From the NCBI GenBank assembly GCA_034522175.1, contig JAXHLQ010000001.1, forward strand, positions 1,054,001-1,118,000: a stretch of 64,000 nt of DNA, read 5' to 3'. The notes under the pieces are model-generated. The model was not told the DNA's origin, made no database searches, and saw only the letters and a program-made list of their open reading frames with translations. This document shows, in pieces, positions 55,225 to 64,000 of the stretch. The position numbers and the translations under genes are program-made. This stretch comes from JAIPDZ01 sp034522175. GTDB lineage: Bacteria; Desulfobacterota; DSM-4660; Desulfatiglandales; Desulfatiglandaceae. Position 1 is the first letter of the stretch. The number at the start of each line of letters is the position of its first letter.

Positions 55225-57301
55225 CATCTACCTTCTCACCTGACGTGTTAATATTAAATGTTTTGATACGGTCAACACGCTGAAATAAAAAGTTCCATAA
55301 GGTCAACGGCACGGATTTTTCTTCGAACCCGCCGCTTTTGATGGCATCTTCAAAATGAATGAGACAGAAGGGGCAGGCTGTCACCAGGACATTGGCGCCC
55401 GCTTCAAGGGCCATCCTGACCCGTTTTTCGGCCATCCGCATCTCTTCCTGTTCGATTTCGTGCCACAGCATGACGTCTCCGCCGCCGCAGCAGAAGCTTC
55501 GGTCGCGTGAACGCGCCATCTCCACCAGTCGGAGACCCGGGATGGCGGCAAGCAGCCGACGGGGCTCATCGTAGCAGCCATTGTGTCTTCCGAGATAGCA
55601 CGGGTCATGATAGGTGTAGATGTCTCTAACTTTTACACTTCTGTGGGGTGCCAGGTACCCGGATTCCACCAAAGCGAGGAAAAACTGGGCATAATGAAAC
55701 ACCTTATAAGGTTCAGGGTAATCATTCCTGAGCGCGTTATAGGCGTGGGGATCGGTGGTAATGATCCATTTGAAATCGACCTGACGGAGGGTTTCCGTGT
55801 TTTCCTCCACCAGCATCTGAAAGAGGCCTTCTTCACCCATCCGGCGGACCTGATGACCCGTGTCCTTTTCGGATTTCCCCAGGATGCCCACATCCATACC
55901 CGCCAGTTCCATGCCCTTACAGATGGCAGCGGCGATTTTCTGAGAGCCTGGATCGAATGAAGCGTACCCATCCACGTAGTATAGCACATCCACCCGATCC
56001 CCCGGTTCAAGACGCCTCACGTTGGAAACCTTTTGTTCCTCGACCCAGTCGACCCGCTTGGCCGCGGGTTTGCCAAACGGATTGCCCGTCTTTTCAACGT
56101 ACATGAGAATCTGATTGAACGTGCCGGGATTTTGGGAGGTTTCAAGTACATGTCGCCGCATATCAATAATTTTGTCGATATATTCAATACATACCGGACA
56201 CTCCTCCTCGCAGGCGCCACAGGTGGTGCAGGACCACAGTTCATCCAGGCCGATGATGTCACCCACGAGGGATTCGGAGTCTTTCGCTTTTGGGACTTTT
56301 TCCCCATGAGGCCGAATCGGATACGTTTCATAGGCATGATCTCTGATTTTAATGGTCAGCAGCTTGGGGGACAGAGGCCTTCCGATGGCATTGGCCGGGC
56401 ATTGATCCGTACAGCGCCCGCATTCGGTGCACGTATAAAAGTCCAGCATATGTTTCCATGTAAAATCTTCAATTCTTTCCGCGCCCAGCGTATCCAGATC
56501 AAAGATGTCTTCCACATCGTATCGAGCGGGTTTGATGGACCCCTTGTTCTGTTTTCGGAAAAAGATATTGGGAAGGGCCGTGATGATGTGAAAATGTTTG
56601 GAAAGGGGGAGAAGGTTCAAGAAGACGAAAAAGGTCAGGATATGGAGCCAGTAAGAGATGGTCATTACGGCCGAAAGAAACCGGGGGCTTTCGTGGGGCA
56701 GAAAAAGCGTGGTCAACCATGCCGCGGGAAGCCAGCCCTTTGGGGCCCTGGCCAGCAGCATCCCACTTCCCTCAAAGAACATGTCGGTGATCATAAGAAA
56801 GCTGATAAGACCCAGCACCAGGTAGGCCTCGACGGCGTGACTCCCTTGATACCGTTCGGGTTTCAAGATGGCACGTCTGAGAATGGCCCATACACAGGCA
56901 AAGAGGACAATCAGTTCGAAGATGTCTTTGAGCGTGTTGTAAAAAATACCGAACGGGCTGTCCATGAGGAGACGGAATATGGGAATGCTCAGCCCTTCGG
57001 TCACGAGATCCAGAGAACGCAAGCCCAATACCATAAATCCCCAGAATATCATGATGTGAATCACACCTGCCCAGAGATAACGCGGCTGACGTTTCTGGAT
57101 GAACCCGTATGTGATGAGATCCAGAAACCGGTTCTTGAGGTTCGAAAAGCGCGGATCGTGTTGGCCTGCCAGAATGAGATTGATACGCCCCCGGATAATG
57201 AAGGCGAAGGTCGCCAGTGCCGCCAGGGTGATGATCCACATGAGAAGGTGGCTAAGGGTTCCGAAGCCGTTTTCAGAAAAAAACGAATAATCGGGGGTCA
57301 T
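55178..57301 (-). CDS. membrane Fe-S oxidoreductase, FadF/HdrD-like (probable ETF:quinone oxidoreductase)
   Basis: 707 residues. The N-terminal 270 residues hold about six TM segments with His in LWAGVIHIMIFWGFMVLG, resembling NarI/DsrM haem b membrane parts. Two [4Fe-4S] motifs follow, CTECGRCTDQCPANAIGRP and CTTCGACEEECPVC. Two CCG domains come next, with YHDPCYLGRHNG and RSFCCGGGDVMLWHEIEQEE and the closing TACPFCLIHFEDAIKSGGFE. This layout (DUF224/FadF) is thought to pass electrons from acyl-CoA dehydrogenase-linked ETF to menaquinone in fatty-acid-degrading anaerobes. ETF genes are not in the window. The C-terminal 25 residues run through the overlap with hflX and may be non-native. Confidence 0.85.
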   Translation of the reverse strand: MTPDYSFFSENGFGTLSHLLMWIITLAALATFAFIIRGRINLILAGQHDPRFSNLKNRFLDLITYGFIQKRQPRYLWAGVIHIMIFWGFMVLGLRSLDLVTEGLSIPIFRLLMDSPFGIFYNTLKDIFELIVLFACVWAILRRAILKPERYQGSHAVEAYLVLGLISFLMITDMFFEGSGMLLARAPKGWLPAAWLTTLFLPHESPRFLSAVMTISYWLHILTFFVFLNLLPLSKHFHIITALPNIFFRKQNKGSIKPARYDVEDIFDLDTLGAERIEDFTWKHMLDFYTCTECGRCTDQCPANAIGRPLSPKLLTIKIRDHAYETYPIRPHGEKVPKAKDSESLVGDIIGLDELWSCTTCGACEEECPVCIEYIDKIIDMRRHVLETSQNPGTFNQILMYVEKTGNPFGKPAAKRVDWVEEQKVSNVRRLEPGDRVDVLYYVDGYASFDPGSQKIAAAICKGMELAGMDVGILGKSEKDTGHQVRRMGEEGLFQMLVEENTETLRQVDFKWIITTDPHAYNALRNDYPEPYKVFHYAQFFLALVESGYLAPHRSVKVRDIYTYHDPCYLGRHNGCYDEPRRLLAAIPGLRLVEMARSRDRSFCCGGGDVMLWHEIEQEEMRMAEKRVRMALEAGANVLVTACPFCLIHFEDAIKSGGFEEKSVPLTLWNFLFQRVDRIKTFNINTSGEKVDVMGYRHDHRCTDPDL

Positions 57302-57611
57302 GAGTGGTCTCCTTGAAGCATAAACAATTGAACGCGCGACTAAAATAATTTTCTATGACGTCTGTTGAAAAACGCTATTAATGAATGCTTACAAAAAAAT
57401 AATCCTCAAATTCACCGTCCCTGTCAACATGCTTTCCCTGCCGCCACAGGGTGTTTGACATAACGATTGAAGTAGCATAGTGAATGTTACCAGGGTGAAC
57501 ACTTTGTGAGAAATGGAATATGTTATCCGCAATCACCTGTTCACGCCTGAACGTTGACGGGTCTTTTCCATAAGGTCTCGATAATTCATGGGTGCTGAAA
57601 GGAGGTTCCCC
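57302..57611. other. non-coding divergent region between fadF and the EamA transporter
   Basis: 310 bp containing the promoters of both divergent genes. I see no confident promoter, dyad or RNA. The minus-strand frame in this region is a shadow of the transporter. Confidence 0.4.
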
Positions 57612-58542
57612 GTGGTTCCCGGTCCCATTAAAGGCTACCTGTGCGTCATGACCGCGGCCGTCATGTGGGCGTCGTCCGGTGTGGTGGGAAAGGCCCTTTT
57701 TTCCGATGGCATTACGCCGTTTGAACTGGTCCAGGTACGGGTAACGGTTTCCACCCTTTTGCTCGCGATTGTCTTTGGGTGGTTTCGAAGAGACCTTATA
57801 AAAATTCGGAGAGGGGACCTCGGGTATTTCCTCCTGCTGGGCGGGGTGGCCATGGCCATGGTTCAGATCACCTACTTTTATGCCATCAGCAAGATTCACG
57901 TGGCCGCCGCCATATTCCTTCAGTACCTCGCTGTTCAGTCTCGTGGCCATCTTCTCCATATGCTTCTGGAAAGAACGGCTCACGCTTTTAAAATCGTTTT
58001 CGGTCTGCCTTGCGCTCGCAGGATGTTACCTGATGGTGGGGGGCTACAACCTCCATTTCCTTCAGATGAACTGGGTGGGAATCGTATCCGGTTTGATATC
58101 GGCCTTCTGCTTTGCAGGATATACCCTGATCGGAGAGAGAGGCATGCACCGATACTCCCCGTGGACCGTACTCTTCTATGCCTTTTTGTTTGCCACGCTC
58201 ACCTGGCATATTCTCTATCCACCGTTTCATTACCTGACGGCGGGTTATACCCTGAGCGCATGGTGCGGGTTGCTTTACGTTTCGGTTGTGGGGACCGTTC
58301 TTCCTTTCGGCCTCTTCTTTGTGGGCGTCAACTACATCCGTTCCACACGGGCGGCCATCACGGCGACCCTGGAGCCGGTGTCCGCCGGTTTTTTGGCCTA
58401 TTTCTTTTTAAATGAGCGCCTCGCACCGCTCCAGGTCCTTGGTGGGGTGATGGTGGTCGGGGCGATCGTCCTGCTTCAGTTGCGCCGGGAGCGGGACGAG
58501 AGGGCCCCGGCAACTATCCGATGTTCCCGGAGCAACCTCTAA
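57612..58542 (+). CDS. EamA/DMT-family transporter, one frame break
   Basis: I choose GTG 57612 because AAAGGAGG lies 7-8 nt upstream. About 310 residues and ten TM segments in two EamA repeats. The first half is MTAAVMWASSGVVGKALFSD, LLLGGVAMAMVQITYFYAIS, KIHVAAAIFLQYLAP; the second half is GIVSGLISAFCFAGYTLIGE, LLYVSVVGTVLPFGLFFVGV, NYIRSTRAAITATLEPVSAG. The change occurs at about 57930-57940 and is repaired by one or two bases. These carriers export amino acids or other small metabolites; the substrate is unknown. Confidence 0.83.
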
Positions 58543-58698
58543 GCCCTCCACGCCTATATTCTATTCTCTACAGCCAGCCGAAGCACCAACACCTTTCAAA
58601 ACGGAATGCCGTATTCACCAAAGAACAGACAGAAATCCTGGTCAAACCAAACTGCCTCGGCTCACAGGTTTTAAAAGCGTCTCGATTATTGTGTGACA

Positions 58699-59313
58699 CT
58701 ATTCAAGTTTGGCAGCATAAATGGTCCACGCCAGTTTGTCAGGACCCAGCCACCATCTGTGGCTTATGGCAACGGATACGCTGGTCTTGTTCATATACGC
58801 GTTGGTCATGAAAGCGGCAAGCGTGGGTTTATGGGGTGGAACCCGAACCGCTATTGCGTTTTCCGGAAGATTCGACGGATCCTTTACATAATAATAGCTC
58901 CCGTTGTTGTCGACGGCATAGCTTGTCAAAACCAAGGGGCCATGGTAGACCACTTCACGCTGTTGATCCAAATTGTCATCTGAAACGACAATTGAGACAC
59001 TCTCAATCATTTGTGGGGTCCAGGAAATCCGCGCAATGGTGCTAATGACAATCTCTTTGCCTCCGGATGCAGCAGACAGCACCATATCCCGAATGGCCTC
59101 AGACTGCTGATCATTATCGATAAAAACCCTCGCTTCATCTGAGAAATTCGTCTCCTGAATACCTGGAATGACATGAACAATAGTACCGCCCGTATCATGG
59201 ACGATTTTGACAATTTGGCACTGATAGGAGTAAACAGAAAGCGCCCAAGACGTCATTGCCGTCAGGATCACAAAGCTAAACATGATTGTAATGAAAAAAA
59301 TTGCCCTTTTCAT
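58699..59313 (-). CDS. secreted protein of unknown function
   Basis: 204 residues with a clear signal peptide (FFITIMFSFVILTAMTSWAL). The mature part is rich in beta-strand patterns with VSIVVSDDN, VVYHGPLVLTSYAVDNNGSY and HRWWLGPDKLAWTIYAAKLE, and contains only one Cys. I recognise no family. It is probably exported to the periplasm. A GGGAGGT site precedes the ATG. It lies downstream of the 757-residue gene on the same strand with a 170-bp gap that holds its promoter. Confidence 0.6.
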   Translation of the reverse strand: MKRAIFFITIMFSFVILTAMTSWALSVYSYQCQIVKIVHDTGGTIVHVIPGIQETNFSDEARVFIDNDQQSEAIRDMVLSAASGGKEIVISTIARISWTPQMIESVSIVVSDDNLDQQREVVYHGPLVLTSYAVDNNGSYYYVKDPSNLPENAIAVRVPPHKPTLAAFMTNAYMNKTSVSVAISHRWWLGPDKLAWTIYAAKLE

Positions 59314-59482
59314 AAATTGACCTCCCTGTACTTAGGTTTACGTTTTAGACGACCAACGATTCATACCGAAATATAAAGAAAAATGAAAAATGCTCCCCGT
59401 CTTCTCACACATCTGATGGTTTTTCTTAGATTTAAATAACGATATCTAATGGGTCAACAGAAAAATAGTGTCACATATCATT

Positions 59483-61756
59483 TCATTTCATCCTCTCCAA
59501 AATAGCACGCTCACATTCCTGAACAGATGTCAAGATATGCTCAAAGAGATCGGCCTTTCCTGCCCAAGCGCTCATTTCATCAAACCCTTCTTTCGCTTCG
59601 TGGATGTCGTGCAGAAGTGCCAGATCCTTTCGTCTTCCGATTCGTCCCAGCCCTTTCAGGGCGATGGTGAGGTGCTGGATCAGCTGGCCCATGTGTTCCC
59701 GGCTTCCTTTGAGATGATAAATCTCTGCGTCCGGGTTTGCATACTCTCTTACGGCACTGCGCAGCACCATTTGCGCTGCACCACCACCCACAAGCGATAA
59801 AAGGATATAAAGCTCCCGGGTAAGCAAAAGGAGGTATTTCAGCGGCCGTTTTTCCTCGTCTTCTTTCCCGTTTACCAGGCCCTCCGTAACCCTTTTTCGA
59901 ATGGTTCGCATCTTATCCAAAAATGGTTTCTGATCCATATCAAGCATATCTAAGACCGCCTGTGTTGCTTCTAAGTCGAGTCCCGCCTTTACCTTCAGAA
60001 CTTCTTCCGGGGTAATTTCAATGTGCAGGTGCAGTTCCATATTGTATTTTCTAATGAGCATATTGGACAGCATCATGGCGTTTCGATCCGAGTAACTGAT
60101 TTGAGAGGGTTCTGAAAGAAAATCCTGGATCAAAATGGCGAGTGCCTTCGGGCGCTGCTGTAATTCTACGATCAGCGTCTGGAGCGAATTAAGGAAGGCC
60201 ACGCGGTCATCCCGTTGAAGCGTCTCCTGGAGGTAGTGCCAAAGAAAGCTGAAAACCCGCTGTTCATATGTTGCAAACGCTTTGATACTGGACTCAAAGT
60301 TTTTCCTCAGAAACCGTCCCTGCCCGTCGAAACAATTTTTCAGCAATTCGGTAATGCCCCGGGCCTCTTCGATGGAAATACCGAAATCACGGGCCAGCAC
60401 CCGATAGTCCTGTGCGTCAAAATCAATGACATGGCGAACCACTTCCTTCATTTTTCTTCGGGTGCCGGATCGCGCCTTGTAAAATTTGACAAAATCCAGG
60501 ACCTTTGCATGCACCTTTTCAATGAGGCGCCGATCGCCCGATTCCGTTTCGACGATGATATTGTCTCGCCTTACCTGAAGTCGGTCAAAGACGGAATCCC
60601 GTATGTGATCGAATCCCCTGTTGACATGGCTTGCCACGTCTTTTTGCGCGCGGGAATACTGAGGTGCCTCCTCAAGGGCGCTCATGAGATCGCTGGTCAT
60701 CTGGACCCTCTCTCCCACATAGGTGGGCCCAATTCTGCCGTAATCCCTTGCGTACACACTATCCAGTATTTTGCTGATGGCCTGTGGGCGGTCTTGAAAA
60801 CGGTGGGTCACAATCCCGGCGAGCTCCGCCTGTGCGCGGGATACCACCGTTTGATCTCCGGATAACATAAGCCATTTTAAATTGTTGATCTCGATGGGCG
60901 GTTTGACCAGTTTTTCCCTGAGGCTCTCGTTGTCGAAGATGGCCTCATATACAGATGGATAGTAGAATCCCTCTTTCTGTGAAGCTGCCCGCGCCATCCA
61001 TGTCGCCACCTTGCCTACCAGTCCCTGCATACTGGAGGCCTTAATTTGGCTCAAGGCTGCGGTCATGGTAAGATTGGGGTCGGGCTGACGGTGCTCGTCA
61101 TATACAATGCCAAAGTAGGCGGTCTTATCTTCCCGTGTGATTTTAATATCTTGTTTTTTTTCAGCCGCCATCTGATATTGGGGTAATATCATAAAGCAGG
61201 TCCACAGCCGTTTCAGGGATTCAGGCGTCCTGTCCGGAAGCCGCAGACGCAAATTGTTGATCCCATGCTTGTGAAAGCCTTCGAATGCACGGCTGAGGCG
61301 CCCGCTGATGTGGGACATGCGGATGCCCATGCGGCGGATCATTGACATGGCAATGTCTGTATCCATTTGAAGGTAGCCAAACCGCATCATATAATCATAT
61401 CGCTCATCGAGCCTTCCCCTTCCCGAAGGCACACCACGGTACCGGATAAGGACGTCCCTCTTGCTTCCGGGCATTTGTCTGAGTCGAGAAAAGATCACAG
61501 TGAGCTGATCAAAGGTATCTGTTGCGCTGCGGACCCCTTCCCAGTAGTAGCTCTCCATGAGAAATGCGCTTAAGTGGTGAACCATTTCCACGAGCAGAAT
61601 GCGATAGGGGTCCAGCTGCTCCTCTTCTTCATCGAGGCTGCCCGCCAGGCGGCCCATGGCTCTTGGAGAGATGTCCTGTTCGCGGGTATCAATCCCTCCG
61701 AGTTCCTGAAAGAGGCGTTTGGCCTCCTCGTCCAATTGGAATGAGGAATCGTTCAT
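59483..61756 (-). CDS. large cytoplasmic alpha-helical protein of unknown function
   Basis: 757 residues with no signal peptide and no membrane segment. The sequence is almost entirely predicted helix, with acidic N-terminal DEEEEQLD. Recurrent 30-40-residue helical pairs (for example LIRYRGVPSGRGRLDERYDY, FSFLWHYLQETLQRDDRVAF, LAILIQDFLSEPSQISYSDR) suggest an alpha-solenoid (HEAT-like) or scaffold. I know no catalytic motif in it. It starts 48 bp after the stop of the molybdoenzyme gene on the same strand, so both may be cotranscribed; a chaperone or assembly role is speculative. Confidence 0.6.
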   Translation of the reverse strand: MNDSSFQLDEEAKRLFQELGGIDTREQDISPRAMGRLAGSLDEEEEQLDPYRILLVEMVHHLSAFLMESYYWEGVRSATDTFDQLTVIFSRLRQMPGSKRDVLIRYRGVPSGRGRLDERYDYMMRFGYLQMDTDIAMSMIRRMGIRMSHISGRLSRAFEGFHKHGINNLRLRLPDRTPESLKRLWTCFMILPQYQMAAEKKQDIKITREDKTAYFGIVYDEHRQPDPNLTMTAALSQIKASSMQGLVGKVATWMARAASQKEGFYYPSVYEAIFDNESLREKLVKPPIEINNLKWLMLSGDQTVVSRAQAELAGIVTHRFQDRPQAISKILDSVYARDYGRIGPTYVGERVQMTSDLMSALEEAPQYSRAQKDVASHVNRGFDHIRDSVFDRLQVRRDNIIVETESGDRRLIEKVHAKVLDFVKFYKARSGTRRKMKEVVRHVIDFDAQDYRVLARDFGISIEEARGITELLKNCFDGQGRFLRKNFESSIKAFATYEQRVFSFLWHYLQETLQRDDRVAFLNSLQTLIVELQQRPKALAILIQDFLSEPSQISYSDRNAMMLSNMLIRKYNMELHLHIEITPEEVLKVKAGLDLEATQAVLDMLDMDQKPFLDKMRTIRKRVTEGLVNGKEDEEKRPLKYLLLLTRELYILLSLVGGGAAQMVLRSAVREYANPDAEIYHLKGSREHMGQLIQHLTIALKGLGRIGRRKDLALLHDIHEAKEGFDEMSAWAGKADLFEHILTSVQECERAILERMK

Positions 61757-61804
61757 GGTTTCGGGTACCCCATTTTTCTCATATAGGTATAACAGTGAGA
61801 TCGA

Positions 61805-63901
61805 TCAGTATTCGCCTGTCTTGTCAACTGATGCGATCCGGCAAGCAACGCCTTTGAGGTTGGGGGTGCCGAATTCTTTTCCCAGTGGTCCGGCAGTGGT
61901 AAGCATGTTGAAATTGGACCGGGTCCAGGTGTCCTGATCCGTGATATCCCTCTCAGGAAACCACCATCCGTAGGCGGCGTTGACCACCCGGGGATGCACA
62001 CTTTCGGTCAGGTGTGCGGACTGGATGATATGTCCATAAGGTGTTTCGATTTTTACCGGCCTCCCTTCATGAATACCGAGTGGTGCGGCCGTGTCGGGAT
62101 GAATTTCCACCCTCGGTCCAGGGCTCTTTTTTCTGAGCGCCGCTACCCATCTGTATGATGAATGCATGTAATAGGGGTCCTTGGCGCTGGTCAGGACCAG
62201 TGGAAATTCCGGGTCATCATCCTGGGGTTCAAAGGCTTCCGGGAGGGGCTTAACGCCGGACTTTTCAGTGGTACTCATATAAAGTTCGACCTTTCCGGTT
62301 GGCGTCTTGAAGCCGGACGTTTCATATTTCCTGAATCGATCATCCCCCTTGAGATACCCCTGTTCAGCAAACCGGGCGTAGGTAAGACCGCTCGGTTTCA
62401 ACAGGGCCTCCAGGAGGTCGTCAGGATCGTCGAACCAGTATTCTTTCGATGTCATGGCCCGACCCAGTTCATTGAGTATCCGGATATCCGACCAGCATTC
62501 TCCCGGCGGATCGACCACTTTTGGGCGTGCCAGGATGTAGCCGTGTCCCAGCCCGTAATGGCCGATGTCGTTGAACTCAAATTGAGTGGCGACGGGGAGG
62601 ACCACATCGGCAAGTGCTGCGGTAGGGGTCATCATCACATCGGCCACCGCGAGAAAATCGAGGGCATGGAGGGCCTCATGGGTCAGCCGACTGTCGGCAT
62701 AGGCCAGGAGCGGATTTGAACATTGTACATAGGCCCCCTTAACGGGATAAGGGAATTCATCCAAGATGGCCTTCCGTAAAAAAGCGGGGGGCACGGTCAT
62801 GAGTTTGGGGATGGTATGGTGAGCGGTGTGGATCATCTTTTTCCATTTGTCGGGAAAGAGATCGGCCCTTACAAACTTACCGAGAGGGAGAATCCCGGGT
62901 TCGTTCGCCTGGATGTTCCCCCCCTCTACATCTAAGTTTCCGCATACGGCCATCAGGATGACCAGGGCCCTGGCCGTGTCAAAGGTGCTGTTATGCTGCT
63001 CAATGGCATTTCCCCACTGGATAGCGGCGGGTTGAGACCGGGCGTAGCGACGTGCTGCCTTTTGGATGAGATCCGGGGGGACCCAGGTGATGGCCGACAG
63101 GGTTTCGAGAGAGTAGCCTTTCACATGCCGGGCCAGTTCATCGAATCCATGGGTCCAATTGTCCACGAAGTCCCGGTCAAAAAGCCCTTCCTCCACGATC
63201 ACGTGGAGAAACCCCAGTGCCAGGGCACTGTCGGTGCCGGGCCTGAGCTGGAGCCAGAGTGCGGCTTTCCTGGCCAGTTCCGTTCTTCTGGGATCCACCA
63301 CGATGAGGTCGGTGCCATTTTTTAACTGATCCAGCAGCAGACGACAGATCTCGCCTTCTTCATTGGTGCTGGTGAGGTTGCTCCCCCACACCAAAACGAG
63401 TTTACTCTTGTGGTGAAAATCGGCGACCGGATAAAACCCGCAGGTGTGAATGCCGGTGACCTCCCTCGGGGCATGGCATACATCCTGGACAGAAACCACA
63501 TTGGGAGAGCCGAAGGTATTGGCCAGGCGAATCAGTACGAAATGCTCAATCCCTTTGGGCATCCCCTGGCAGAAGGCCACGCTCCTGGCGCCATGGGCTT
63601 CTCTGATTTGCTGGAAATGATCGCTGATGGTCCCGATGGCCTCCGACCACGAGATCTTCTTCCATTTCCCCGCGCCCCGATCGCCGATCCGCCGGAGGGG
63701 GTGTTTGAGCCGGTCGGGATGGTTGAGCCGATCGGGTGATGCCAGACCCTTGGGACAGACATATCCCCTGTTTAAAAAGCCATCCGGATCCCCCTTGACC
63801 TTGACAATGGTATTGTCCTGAACCCCCACCAGTAGGGCGCATCCTCCGTGGTCCATCCTGCCACAGTGGGTCTTTAACCAGTGAATGGCATCTTGTTTCA
63901 T
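61805..63901 (-). CDS. Mo-bisPGD oxidoreductase (acetylene hydratase-like branch)
   Basis: 698 residues, cytoplasmic (no Tat signal). The N-terminal cluster site is CGRMDHGGCALLVGV with a later Cys in GYVCPKGLASPDRL, so only three Cys are visible where the family usually has four. The DH pair may supply the fourth ligand. The active-site ligand is Cys in VQDVCHAPREVTGIHTCGFY. Later motifs are LVWGSNLTSTNEEGE, VDPRRTELARKAALWLQLRP, YVQCSNPLLAYADS and the C-terminal cap domain TSAKDPYYMHSSYR. It resembles acetylene hydratase-like and benzoyl/aldehyde-active members. Upstream, a further gene ends 17 bp before its ATG, so it belongs to an operon running out of the window. Confidence 0.82.
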   Translation of the reverse strand: MKQDAIHWLKTHCGRMDHGGCALLVGVQDNTIVKVKGDPDGFLNRGYVCPKGLASPDRLNHPDRLKHPLRRIGDRGAGKWKKISWSEAIGTISDHFQQIREAHGARSVAFCQGMPKGIEHFVLIRLANTFGSPNVVSVQDVCHAPREVTGIHTCGFYPVADFHHKSKLVLVWGSNLTSTNEEGEICRLLLDQLKNGTDLIVVDPRRTELARKAALWLQLRPGTDSALALGFLHVIVEEGLFDRDFVDNWTHGFDELARHVKGYSLETLSAITWVPPDLIQKAARRYARSQPAAIQWGNAIEQHNSTFDTARALVILMAVCGNLDVEGGNIQANEPGILPLGKFVRADLFPDKWKKMIHTAHHTIPKLMTVPPAFLRKAILDEFPYPVKGAYVQCSNPLLAYADSRLTHEALHALDFLAVADVMMTPTAALADVVLPVATQFEFNDIGHYGLGHGYILARPKVVDPPGECWSDIRILNELGRAMTSKEYWFDDPDDLLEALLKPSGLTYARFAEQGYLKGDDRFRKYETSGFKTPTGKVELYMSTTEKSGVKPLPEAFEPQDDDPEFPLVLTSAKDPYYMHSSYRWVAALRKKSPGPRVEIHPDTAAPLGIHEGRPVKIETPYGHIIQSAHLTESVHPRVVNAAYGWWFPERDITDQDTWTRSNFNMLTTAGPLGKEFGTPNLKGVACRIASVDKTGEY

Positions 63902-63918
63902 GGTGCGGGCTTTTCTTT

Positions 63919-64000
63919 CTATGTCATGGTCTTTCGAAAGGCCACGGGTTTGTAATCGCCCTGTTTGAGAGCGGTTAGGAACTCTCCTTCATCGGTAATG
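63919..64000 (-). CDS. C-terminal end of a further gene (runs off the window)
   Basis: The minus-strand frame ends in DEGEFLTALKQGDYKPVAFR, KTMT and TAG at 63919. About 27 residues are visible. It is too short to identify. It is on the same strand 17 bp upstream of the molybdoenzyme ATG, so it is probably its operon partner (an electron-transfer subunit would be common but is not shown). Confidence 0.5.
   Translation of the reverse strand, partial: ITDEGEFLTALKQGDYKPVAFRKTMT

Noticed and set aside
56033..57316. 427-codon plus-strand frame
   Set aside because: It is antisense to the FadF-like gene; composition is typical of a shadow frame.
1..64000. tRNA, rRNA or CRISPR array
   Set aside because: I looked for T-loop signatures (GTTCRANYC with paired arms), rRNA motifs and regularly spaced repeats and found none that hold up.

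Overview
The window looks like a stretch of chromosome from an anaerobic, probably sulfate-reducing or syntrophic Desulfobacterota (deltaproteobacterial) organism. The evidence is the gene families present: a soluble formate dehydrogenase with a NuoF/GltD-type flavin subunit, a membrane HdrD/FadF-like Fe-S oxidoreductase, a second Mo-bisPGD oxidoreductase, CX3CX2C radical SAM enzymes, a proposed PGM-like homoserine kinase and hopanoid genes. This is inferred from gene content only. No rRNA, tRNA or CRISPR array was found.

Left end, about 1-28.6 kb, is a metal (probably copper) resistance region with scars of rearrangement. A seven-gene minus-strand operon (about 5.5 kb down to 1) encodes a permease, a SHOCT lipoprotein, a small exported protein, two Met-rich Spy/CpxP-like chaperones, the multicopper oxidase CopA and the start of CopB. 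Next come truncated remnants (an MFS transporter, a dihaem peroxidase-like cytochrome, a PP2C phosphatase), a formate dehydrogenase operon (fdhB-fdhA) and an oligopeptide-binding protein. A second, decaying copy of the permease-SHOCT module follows at 15.2-17.5 kb; its SHOCT gene is split by an IS4-type element with a 10-bp target duplication. A Cus-type efflux operon (two outer membrane factors, adaptor, HME-RND pump) then runs straight into an adenylate cyclase whose external sensor domain is rich in Met and His.

Middle, about 29-41.5 kb: a PIN-toxin remnant, a fused double glycosyltransferase of the arsenosugar/rSAM-associated type, a YgiN-like monooxygenase, an OFA-type MFS transporter, and a hopanoid-modification cluster. 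The cluster holds an internally deleted hpnB, then hpnO, hpnN, a two-gene cassette between about 47-bp inverted repeats, hpnH, and a second radical SAM gene with a CX4CX2C motif. No squalene-hopene cyclase lies in the window.

Right end, about 41.5-64 kb, is mostly housekeeping: smc-ftsY, a MATE transporter, a TumE/TumA toxin-antitoxin pair, an aminotransferase-hom-proposed homoserine kinase-adk run, hflX, fadF, an EamA transporter, an unknown secreted protein, an unknown 757-residue protein and a molybdoenzyme. A 43-nt palindromic repeat that folds as a perfect three-way junction occurs at 28.69 and 48.85 kb.

At least twenty frame breaks, most of them single-base length changes in short homopolymers, interrupt otherwise intact genes, including smc and ftsY. 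I treat most as likely sequence errors and give the full gene span. Where a gene is truly truncated (MFS, peroxidase, PP2C, permease copy 2, SHOCT copy 2, hpnB, PIN) I call a pseudogene.
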